From Micrasema longulum (taxonomy: Eukaryota > Arthropoda > Insecta > Trichoptera > Brachycentridae): a stretch of DNA of 64,000 nucleotides. The stretch spans positions 1 through 64,000 of the forward strand of contig JAGVSM010001206.1 in NCBI GenBank assembly GCA_022494885.1, in the 5' to 3' direction. Position 1 is the stretch's first letter; each line of letters opens with the position of its first letter. The notes below the pieces were generated by a model. It worked only from the letters and a program-made list of their open reading frames with translations, ran no database searches and was not told the DNA's origin. A program made the position numbers and the translations under genes. Positions 55,665 through 64,000 of the stretch are shown here, one piece after another.

Positions 55665-55895
55665 AGATAGATATATAAATGTTCAAATATAGGCAAAATG
55701 ATAATTGTTACACAGTGTGTAAAGTGGCCACTTAAACCAGCCAATGAGAGGTCGTAAGTCCTGTAAGTGTCTAGATTCTATATTCTTTTCTCTAAAATGT
55801 TCTCCATCTCTGTTGTAATTTGATAATCTCAATGACTTCCTTAGAGGTGAAATCCAGTCTTTTGTCTACAAACATTTGGACATTCTAACTTAACC
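55665..55895 (+). repeat. PAL right half (first of a tandem pair)
   Basis: AATGATAATTGTTACACAGT, CCACTTAAACCAGCCAATGA, CTCCATCTCTGTTGTAATTT, GGTGAAATCCAGTCTTTTGT and CTACAAACATTTGGACA. Confidence 0.8.
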
Positions 55896-56290
55896 AACTA
55901 GTCCAAGAAGAACTTTTAAAAATTTGATTGTTTTCAGGCGTTGCCTAGTATGTGAAATAATTCAATCAGATGAATTTTTTCACAGCAATAAACTTTTTAG
56001 CTTTTTAACTTCACTGAAATCAATAAATGGAAAAACGGAAGAATCGAAGAAATATGGATGTTTAAACATGATGCGAAAATGGTTAATATTACACAGTGTG
56101 CAAAGTGGTCACTCAAACTAGCCAACGACAGGTCATAAACCCTGCAAATGCCTAGACTTCCATATTCCCTTCTCTAAAATGTCCTCTCTCTATCCTATTT
56201 CTGTGTAGTTTGTTAATCTAAATGACTCCTGTAAAGTGTAAAATCCAGTCTTTTGTCTACAAACATTTAGACAAACTCTAAAAATTTACT
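55896..56290 (+). repeat. PAL unit (second of a tandem pair)
   Basis: AGTCCAAGAAGAACTTTTAA, TGTTTTCAGGCGTTGCCTAG, TGAAATAATTCAATCAGATG, GAAATATGGATGTTTAAACA, the right arm (GCCAACGACAGGTCATAAAC) and the trailing TCTACAAACATTTAGACA. Same orientation as the preceding unit, so the family can lie in head-to-tail tandem. Confidence 0.8.
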
Positions 56291-57715
56291 TCTCAGATGG
56301 TTAAAATGTCATACAATTTAATATCAAATGATGTATGCCTTTAATATTAAATAAGTCGTCGCTGGGCACGTAATACCTACATTGTGACGATTTTTCCAAA
56401 ATGCTCTTATTTCATATTTTTATATTTCACTTTGGCCCAGATCGTTCTACAATTTATTCAATGTGCTATGTATAACTGAAATTAAAATATTTAAGAAAAA
56501 CAAACCTCCAATGTGTTATGTTTCCTAAAAGTAGGACCATAATAACTCTAATCTGCACAATCGTCACATGAAAGCTTTTACATTGACAATGGTATCTTCC
56601 CTCCGACCACATGGCTTTCCACATCGGAGGTATTTCGCTCTAAGATTTGAAAAAATACAATTTACCATCAAATTTCTCATATATTTAAAGGCAGAAAGTC
56701 AGGGGATCCAGTAATTGTCGAAACATAATCAAACAATGAGGAAGTTCAGTGTTTTTTTTTGAATTTTTTATTTGTTAAAAGACTGTTAAACCAAGTCAAT
56801 TTTTTTTTTTTTAATTTTTATATATCGTATTATCGGCGCTACGATTTTTCAAAGTTTTGTATTTCTGAAATAACTCCGCGTGTAACGTCAGAGGTTCATT
56901 TCCGCTTATTCTCATTCAGTTCTTCCTATTGGTCCAGAAGCGACAAGCATACCGAAAATCTTCCATAGCTATCAGATCATAGGTTGATTCACATGAACCA
57001 GTGACGTCATTTAAAGTAGTGCGTTTTTATCAAAATATTTTTTATTATTTTTTCTGTACATTTTCAAAAAACTTTGTTTTACAATTTAATGCTCTAATTT
57101 TTACCCCGCGTAAGAAAACATTTTTTGTATCCAATTTCCCGTAGGGCTGAAGTTCCTCATTCAAATATTCGCCGGATGGTTGGGTGTATTTTACATTGGA
57201 TTATTCTTCCAATTGGGAGATATTACTGAGTCGCAGGAAAGTGAAAACGTTATTATATACTCCAAGAATTTATACAAAGCCTAGCTTCCAATATCAGAAG
57301 AAAAATTGAAGCATCTGCAAGATATGAAATCGGAAATGGAAAAAGACCATAATTTTTGCTAAGATGTTCTACCCCACCATGACAAAAAAAACATTAACAT
57401 TTCGTTAGGTAGTAGTTTTATTTTGTAAAATATAAAATTTTGTGTAAAATTTTTTTTTTGCATCTCCAAATACACCTATGTAGCTGTTGAAACGGTTTTT
57501 ATTTACACATTCCAGGTAACTTGTAATTAAAGCATAAAGAAAATTTAAGTCACCTTTCATTTTCATATCAAATAAACAGAGATGCTAAATTAATTCAATA
57601 CTTTAAATTGTCAATTGAAAACCTCCAATATGTCATTTTTAAAAACGAACAATACTTCCAATGTAACATTTGAAATTAAATTTCTAACTATTCAAAAAAA
57701 AGTTAGTTAAAATAA
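56291..57715. other. Spacer
   Basis: No family recognised. A 69-codon frame at 56759-56968 has no domain. Confidence 0.35.
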
Positions 57716-57717
57716 TA

Positions 57718-58112
57718 GATGTTTGATTATGTCCAAATGCTTGCAGACTGGCTGGATTTCCTCCCTAGGACAACTCCCTTTTGTACATAATCAAACATTG
57801 TTGAATTACTACCTGGTAAAAGAAGAAGTATAAAAATTGGAAAATTGTTTTCAGGCGTTGCCTAGTAGGTGATTTGGTTCAGCCGGATGAATCTCACCCA
57901 CGTGATAAAGGTTTCAGCTCTTTTACTTCACAAAAGTCAACAGATGGAAGAGTCGAGGAAATGTGGATGTTAAAAAATGGGCAGAATGGTGAATGTCATC
58001 CAGTGTGTAAAGTGGCCACTTAAACCAGCCAATGACAGGTCATAAGCCCTGTAAATGCCTAGACTTCCATATTCTTCTCTCAAAAATGTTTTTCCTCTCT
58101 GTTGAAATAAAT
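57718..58112 (+). repeat. PAL unit with intact leader hairpin
   Basis: The leader has ATGTTTGATTATGTCC and GTACATAATCAAACAT facing each other at 57718-57798. The interior follows (GTTTTCAGGCGTTGCCTAGT, TTCACAAAAGTCAACAGATG, GAAATGTGGATG) and the right arm (GTGTGTAAAGTGGCCACTTA, CAATGACAGGTCATAAGCCC, CCTCTCTGTTGAAATAA). At about 395 bases this is the best estimate of the unit length. Confidence 0.8.
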
Positions 58113-58424
58113 AAAAAATAATAGATAATTATTTACACGTTTTTTTAAGAAGTTAGCAGTTTTATTTAATTTCTTTGCTTAAAAATCGGTTTTTTCAATT
58201 TCCCGTGTAATTTTAATTTTGTCACATTGGAGGTATTAGGCGCCCTCTGACGAAATGTTTATCATAAAAAGCTTTTATTATTTTTGTGCGCGATTTCTCT
58301 TGTGGTAAGAGAGTATGTTTTGTCATGTTTGGTTTATTGTTTTACTCGACTAATCTGGTCGGTGGATAAGGAAACTCGGATGGGTGTTTAACCCCCGAAT
58401 TCCTCCATCACGACATGTACTGAC

Positions 58425-58540
58425 ACCTAGTTGTGTAAAGAAGCTACTGAAACCAGCCGATGACAGGTCATAAGCCCTGTATATGCTTACACTTTCATAC
58501 TCGCTTCTAAGATAGTTTTTTATCTCTGTTATAATTTAGT
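58425..58540 (+). repeat. PAL right-arm fragment
   Basis: TTGTGTAAAGAAGCTACTGA, AACCAGCCGATGACAGGTCA, TAAGCCCTGTATATGC and TATCTCTGTTATAATTTAG. Confidence 0.7.
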
Positions 58541-58689
58541 AAACTTACAATGTAATCTCCATTTTATTTAATCACTAATACACAATCAAAATAAAATATC
58601 TGAAAGTTTTTCATTTTAATTATGTATTTTTTTTTTTAGTATTTGAAATTTAGTCCATAATACAGTTATTTTTAATTTAACAACGGGTT

Positions 58690-58835
58690 GAGTGTTCTAG
58701 ACTTGATAACTACTCTTAAGTTTAAATCCTGGAAAGGAAATCGAGCGGAGGTTGACGCATTCGCTTTACATGCTTAAGGATTATTACTGCAATAAATCAT
58801 TATTCCTGGACTGGCACCTAGACAGTGCTAATTCT
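58690..58835 (+). repeat. SINE-A, decayed
   Basis: TAAGTTTAAATCCTGG is a weak B-box-like match and TTATTCCTGGACTGGCACCT the body block. The head and tail are barely recognisable. Confidence 0.35.
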
Positions 58836-59980
58836 TTTATGCAGTTTTTGCTTGACTTTCACAAATACAATGACTGACTTGGACAAAAATGGTAAGTCAT
58901 AACTTCCCTTTACGATGTATTTTAGTAAACTATGATTAATTGTCATGCATCTTACTGTAAGTTTATGTGTATGTAGTTTGTATCCATTTAATTTAAAGGA
59001 TTAGAAATGAAAGACAGAAACTCTTACAAGACATTTTAATCCTTAGACATTGTCAGCTTAAGGATTTAAACTTAGGAAGGGATCTTATCTATGGAAGGTG
59101 TTACGAACCTTTACTAAATTTTTTGTGAAGTAACACTTTACAGCAAACAACCGATTCACTCACATGCGTACATCGAGATGCATACAAATACAAGTACATA
59201 ACTGCATGGACCAGTAATCACAAAATAAAAATTTTCGCATATTTGTGGCGACCTGAATATTTGTTTTTATTTTTAAAATAAAGAAACAGGATGGTATCAC
59301 ATTAAATGTGTAATTAGCAAACTAATGTTTAAGTTGCAAATGGATAACTTAAAAATTGAATTATTTTTCCATCAGATTGTCAAAGAAACAAAATGGAAAT
59401 TTCGTTAGTGTTGCCAGGGTAGCATTTTTTTTATTCTACTTTGCTCATCTAATGAAATAACTAATGAAAATTAGACCTCGGATTAAACAACGCCGTGGAG
59501 GACACTTGAACAACATTATCTTTAAAACATAAAATTTTATTTAACATAATAAAATATCCGTTTTATGTAAAATAAAAATTGTTTTATATTTTAAGTTTAA
59601 AATTCAATAATTCAATTACTCTTAAAAATGATTCTTTATTTATCTACTCTGTTGTGTCAATCAATGTTTCCGCGTGCACAATAAAATTTTAGAGAAATTA
59701 ATAGATCGATTTTTTTTTTACCTTACATTCGTGTTATGATTATTTTTTTTTCCCATCAAGCAACATTACGCGGCGACATCGCGAATGCGCGCGGTGAAAG
59801 TCGAACATAGTAAGGGAATTATTGGACACAGTCCGATGTTTTCAAATATAATTCTACGCTCCTTCTAGGCCATTCTTAATTCTATGATGTAATGTAATTT
59901 TTCAGATATAATTTGATTTTTAAATCCTCTCAAATTCTTTTTACGGAAAATAAAGTTTTCTAACTTTGGCTTTAATATGT
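58836..59980. other. AT-rich spacer
   Basis: A short CpG-rich stretch (ACGCGGCGACATCGCGAATG) at about 59768 is the only departure from background. Confidence 0.35.
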
Positions 59981-59984
59981 AAAA

Positions 59985-60109
59985 TGGCAGCATTGAGTTG
60001 AGTTTTGGGACCATTTTCAAGGAGTAAATATAAATAAATAACTCACTATTAGAAAATGGGAACAAAGTTGTGAGTCCGCGACACTAGCCGCAGGACCACA
60101 ACCTGATTA
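59985..60109 (-). repeat. SINE-B copy
   Basis: On the minus strand AATCAGGTTGTGGTCCTGCG, GGCTAGTGTCGCGGACTCAC, then TTCCCATTTTCTAATAGTGA, GTTATTTATTTATATTTAC and GAAAATGGTCCCAAAA. The B-box region is deleted compared with 18636-18870. The 66-codon minus frame through it is not taken as a gene. Confidence 0.6.
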
Positions 60110-60224
60110 ATATTATTATTATTGAAGTGTAAACTTGCCATCAAATTATATTTAGAAGCGCATTAAAAATAAATATTTTGTAATGTAAATTATATTTCAA
60201 AATTCAACTGATACGTGGCTATGG

Positions 60225-60400
60225 CCACTTCAGCCAGTCAATTACAGGTCATAAGCCCTGTAGATGTCTAGAGCTTTATATTGGTTTCTCTTAAATGTTC
60301 TTCATCTCTGTTGTAATATATAATATTACCAGCTCCCTAGGGAGTTGAATCCGGTTACTGTATACAAAAAATTGGACAAACTCAAATTTTTGTTGACAAA
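60225..60400 (+). repeat. PAL right arm and trailing block
   Basis: GGCCACTTCAGCCAGTCAAT, CAGGTCATAAGCCCTGTAGA, TTCATCTCTGTTGTAATATA and CAGCTCCCTAGGGAGTTGAA. Confidence 0.75.
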
Positions 60401-61130
60401 AATACACAAAAAAGCAATTTACTCATTTCAAATATCAGACACATTGTGTTTATCTGTTTCTATCAATCTCCGTCTATTTGATCATCCATTATGAAGCCCA
60501 AATTAAGTAATAATCTTTGCGGGTGAGTATATTTATTGAACAAATGGACATGGTTTTTCAATGGATCTTTCTTTTAAAAAACAAAGGGCTTTTTATGATT
60601 GAGTCGGGCGATATCAATTGTAAGCCGAGATTAGGGCGGACTTACGGAACGAAAAAAGCTACTCTCTTTGGTCTTTGAAGATAAGCAGATAGCTCCTCCC
60701 GAGAGATTTGAAAGGAGTTGACAAAAGATTATTACACTGGAGCGCTCCGAAAGATCCTAGAACTGATGAAAATGAGTGACGAAAGGAAGGACGATGGCTA
60801 TATTTATGCCTATTTCACAAACGCGCCCTGAAAATCGATAAAAAAAATTCTTTCGTCTTTGTTTCTTTTCTTTCAAGGAACGTTTCTTTGAATTCTTAAA
60901 GTTATCTGAATTTCTTTGTTTTATTATTCTAACAACGAATCGCTCGTTTACTTCATGAGGCTTGTTGATTTCAGATTCGAAACGATAAAACGGGAATGAA
61001 TTTTGATTTTCTACTTGTCCCGAACTTTTGTGGAAAGCCAAATGTAAAACTCGGAATATTACCATCAGTAAATGCCGTTTAGGAAAACTGGCTCATTTAA
61101 GCATTTAAATGCAAATAAAATTTGTTTGAA
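60401..61130. other. Spacer with unassigned open frame
   Basis: The block 60590-61070 is less AT-rich and holds a 102-codon minus-strand frame (60757-61065) that is rich in lysine and arginine. No domain, promoter or splice support is seen, so no gene is called. Confidence 0.3.
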
Positions 61131-61134
61131 GCTT

Positions 61135-61320
61135 GAATAATAATTGAACTAGGTAGGTATTACATATTTTAAAATATAAAAATGCAATAATTATTTGTTC
61201 ATGAATTGTAAAAATATTTTATACGTTATTTAACTTTTTGTACATAATGTTATTTGTACATTGGCGGGCTAATTGCCAAATGGCAATTTCTTCCAACCAA
61301 CCAATAAAATAAGAGTTTTA
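61135..61320 (-). mobile_element. LINE 3' terminus with conserved hairpin
   Basis: On the minus strand GGTTGGTTGGAAGAAATTGC, then CATTTGGCAATTAGCCCGCC and AATGTACAAATAAC. A TTGCC-loop-GGCAA hairpin followed by a CCGCC block and TTGTACA-like sequence is a widespread insect LINE 3' UTR signature. A second copy in the opposite orientation is at 61590-61710. Confidence 0.55.
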
Positions 61321-61589
61321 TTTTTATAATTCAAGTTACAGAACATATTCAATTACTCTTTTTTTTTCCTTGGTTTCTCTTTCTCCTTCTAAACACATTA
61401 TTTGATTCCGCCTTCCTCATCATTTAATACGTCTAACATAATGTACTTTTTTTATTTTATTAAAGTTAATATTTGCAAGCCTTATCTCCCTATTAAAAAA
61501 ACACCTGTTATTTTTAATTAAAAATGTTTTTTTATTATTTTATGTATGAACCTATCTTTGATTTGTATTTACTAGTACAAAATTTTGAC

Positions 61590-61710
61590 CAATCTCTTCT
61601 TTTTAACCAATCTGTTTTTTGGTTGGCTGGAAGATATTGCCTTTAGCAATAAGTTCACTTAAGTACTTTTTCTATGTAATTGGAGTTTTAAAGAAATAAA
61701 TAAAATTAAA
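61590..61710 (+). mobile_element. LINE 3' terminus, inverted partner
   Basis: GGTTGGCTGGAAGATATTGC then CTTTAGCAATAAGTTCACTT with an AAATAAATAAAATTAAAAC tail at about 61693. It aligns with the minus-strand end at 61135-61320 through the GGTTGG-TGGAAGA-hairpin block. Confidence 0.55.
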
Positions 61711-61964
61711 ACAATAACACTTAGTTTTAACAACTTATTACATTTTTAATTACCGACTGGTTTCTGAGCGACAGTGAGCTCCTTTATCAATCAATATGTA
61801 ATTAAGAAATAAATTTACTCCTATTTTTGTGCAAATGATCGAATTTTAACCCCCTCACCTCTCGCACCTCTTTCCATACCAAAGCAAACAAAACTTAAAT
61901 ACTGTTAAAATGATAAAATAGGATTATGATAATTTCAAAAGATTGTTAAATTAAGAATTTCTTA

Positions 61965-62355
61965 ACATATTACAACAGATATGAAGAACATTTAAGAAAA
62001 GGTAATATAGAAGTCTAGGCATCTACAGGGCTTATGACCTGTCAAAGGCTGGTTTAAGTGGCCAGTTTACACACTGTGTAACATTCACCATTCTGCCTAT
62101 ATTTGAACATCTATATTCCTTCAATTCTTTCATCTGTTGATGTTTGTGAAGTGAATGTTACACAATGTGTAAAGTGGCCACTTAAACCAGCCATTGACAG
62201 GTCATAAGCCCAGTAAATGCCTAGACTTCCATATTACCTTTTCTTAAATGTTCTTCATCTCTGTTGTAATATGTTAATATAAACAGCTCCCCAGGGAGTT
62301 GAATCCAGTCCTTGTCTACAAAAATTTGGACAAACTCAAAATATTGTTGAAGTAT
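61965..62355. repeat. PAL repeat, most complete palindromic copy
   Basis: Left terminus TTAACATATTACAACAGAT (about 61962-61980) and right terminus ATCTCTGTTGTAATATGTTA (about 62258-62277) are near-perfect inverted repeats. The arms of about 130 bases match throughout (left GGGCTTATGACCTGTC...ACACACTGTGTAACATTCAC; right GTGAATGTTACACAATGTGT...GACAGGTCATAAGCCC), around a central CATCTGTTGATGTTTGTGAA. The trailing CAGCTCCCCAGGGAGTTGAA and ACAAAAATTTGGACAAACTC follow to 62355. Confidence 0.88.
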
Positions 62356-62624
62356 TTCTTAGTTTAGTAAAGGAGGAAGTTGTAGCTCAGAAACCAATAG
62401 GCAATTTAATAATTAATAGATTGTTAAAAAAAACGTATTTCTGTTAAACTTTCAATGCAAAAAGAAATGCCGTAATGCATGAAGATTGAAAAAAGTTTGA
62501 ATGAATTTAAAAATAAATGTTTTGTTCACTGTAAGATAATGTTGATGAATAAATGGTAAATATTAGTTTATATACTTATCTTAATATAAGCTAACGTAAG
62601 AAAAAAATAATAATTATAAAGTCT

Positions 62625-63015
62625 TATTATGTGTGGTAAAACGATTGATGATAGGTGCACAATTGTCGAGAACCGTGAACTGTGTAAAGCTGAGATATGC
62701 ATTATCGACAGAATCAAGAAAGGGGTGCTGCGTTGGTTTGGACATGTAGAGCGAATGAACAGCGAAATAACGGCTAAAAGGATCTACGATGCGAATGTTG
62801 ATGGATGCAGAAAAGGAGGAAGACCGAGAAAGATATGGCACGATCAAGTTCATCAAATACTTGAAGATGGACTTGTCAAAAGTAGGAATAATCAGCGTGC
62901 GTGTTTGATAAAATGTATGAATGTATAGAAAGCGAGGTCTGTATGCAAAGATATAGTGATATGGCGTTCTATTCTCTCTGCCTACCCTTACGGAGAAACG
63001 GCTTGATGGTTTGTT
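62625..63015 (+). pseudogene. RTE-type LINE C terminus
   Basis: A 99-codon uninterrupted frame (62629-62928): MCGKTIDDRCTIVENRELCK, AEICIIDRIKKGVLRWFGHV, ERMNSEITAKRIYDANVDGC and RKGGRPRKIWHDQVHQILED. It is the same region as 36531-36760 but a distinct subfamily. The LRWFGHVERM and GRPRKxWxDQ blocks mark the end of an RTE-type ORF. Downstream, ATAGTGATATGGCGTTCTAT and CTCTGCCTACCCTTACGGAG are the ORF end and 3' UTR seen in the other copies. Upstream catalytic domains are absent (5'-truncated near 62625). Confidence 0.9.
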
Positions 63016-64000
63016 TGTTTTTTAAAATTAAAGATTTATTATTTAAAGGGTTTCATAGCTATAAACATACTTCTAACAGCTATTTGGTGGTATCTACACC
63101 GCGTGCTTCAATTATGGAGCTTAAAGCTAAATTAATACCTTAATTGGAAATCCAGCTGCACCAAAATTGCAATTTTGAAATAATACCGGATCTGTTGAGG
63201 TCAATCCAACAAAGCCTCAAACCCCAAACTCAAAGATGTTCCTAACAGCTTCCACAGCATGTATAATAACTAATAATATATACATAAGATATACCGCCGG
63301 GAGAAGTAAAGTTTCCTAAGAATGTATATTTAATATACAAATACACAGTATACAATATCTTGTATCTCAGGGCCTCTATAACAATGGGAAGTTAAAATTT
63401 ATCTTCAATTTTACAAGAAAGTAAAATTATGTTTTCTGTATGAAAAGCAGAATATGCATATTTTTTTTACTTTTAAACTTGTTCAATTATAAGGTTACCG
63501 ATGAAGATACTTTAAATGTTCATACAAATATGCTTATTTTTGTACACAAACATCGATTTTTCTTTATAGATAGTCGAAAACAACACTGTTAACTTTCCAT
63601 TGTAATCGGGGCCCTGGTATACCTGAGAAATATTTTAATCCAATTTGCAGGTAAGATCTTGCCAAATGGCCGCTTTTATGCAAACATGCATTTCTTTATA
63701 CCCCGGAGGATAAAACATGGAATCAAATGAAGCAATAACACAATACAATAACATCTTTTCATTTATTGAAATGTATAGGTACGAATAATATGCTTTTGTG
63801 AGTTGTCTCCGAATAAATTACAAGGCTTTTTTATTGATGTTGGTCTTAAAGAGATTAATTATTCTAATTTTTTAATTAAATACATTAAATTATTATTTAT
63901 ATTTAGACCATTACTTTGTGGTCAAACATTTGATCAAATGTGAGTAAATAATTGAATTTATAAAATTGGAGCAATACAATTGTATAAGCGTCCCTAAGCA
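63016..64000. other. AT-rich spacer to the window end
   Basis: No gene or repeat family recognised. The 80-codon frame at 62901-63143 overlaps the end of the RTE copy and has no domain of its own. Confidence 0.35.

Noticed and set aside
60757..61065. 102-codon lysine- and arginine-rich minus-strand frame
   Set aside because: Composition follows the AT-rich sequence; no domain or supporting signal.
1..64000. Operon or defence-system architecture
   Set aside because: No run of adjacent same-strand intact ORFs; base composition, SINEs and LINEs indicate eukaryotic intergenic DNA.

Overview
This window looks like AT-rich, gene-poor arthropod (most likely insect) intergenic DNA. I found no intact host protein-coding gene, rRNA, true tRNA gene or CRISPR array. 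Nearly everything recognisable is a transposable-element relic. The mixture of RTE-type, Jockey/CR1-type and RNase H-bearing LINEs, a Penelope-like element, mariner, pogo, PIF/Harbinger and hAT remnants and tRNA-headed SINEs is typical of insects. The order cannot be fixed from this sequence.

Layout. 1-2.2 kb: SINE-A, foldback repeat PAL and a SINE-B inserted into a SINE-A. 3.0-4.1 kb: 5' part of an RTE LINE (AP-endonuclease). 7.2-7.9 kb: Penelope-like GIY-YIG domain with a downstream hammerhead-like motif. 8.6-9.6 kb: Jockey/CR1 LINE. 10.1-11.5 kb: SINE-A, a 593-bp PIF/Harbinger element with a MADF reading frame, and a twin-primed RTE. 12-15.4 kb: SINE-C and four LINE pieces. 17-24.8 kb: RTE 5' end, SINEs, a twin-primed LINE and PAL copies. 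27-32 kb: LINE pieces, a Penelope-type foldback and an RNase H LINE. 32.1-33.0 kb: deleted mariner. 33.4-36.9 kb: inverted repeats and two RTE pieces. 37.4-38.9 kb: deleted pogo element. 40.7-46.3 kb: PAL/SINE-D, two LINE 3' ends, and a 735-bp hAT element in a repeat whose unfilled copy lies 1.7 kb away. 47-54.7 kb: SINE-A, LINE tails and two clear nested insertions. 55.0-55.5 kb: a CpG-richer island with a TATA-like motif. 55.7-62.6 kb: the densest PAL cluster. 62.6-63.0 kb: RTE 3' end.

No element looks autonomous. Each coding remnant is truncated, frameshifted, interrupted by stops or internally deleted, so there is no functional gene set here. The interest lies in the insertion record (nesting, target-site duplications, twin priming, an empty-site paralogue) and in PAL, a recurrent palindromic repeat that I cannot assign to a named family.
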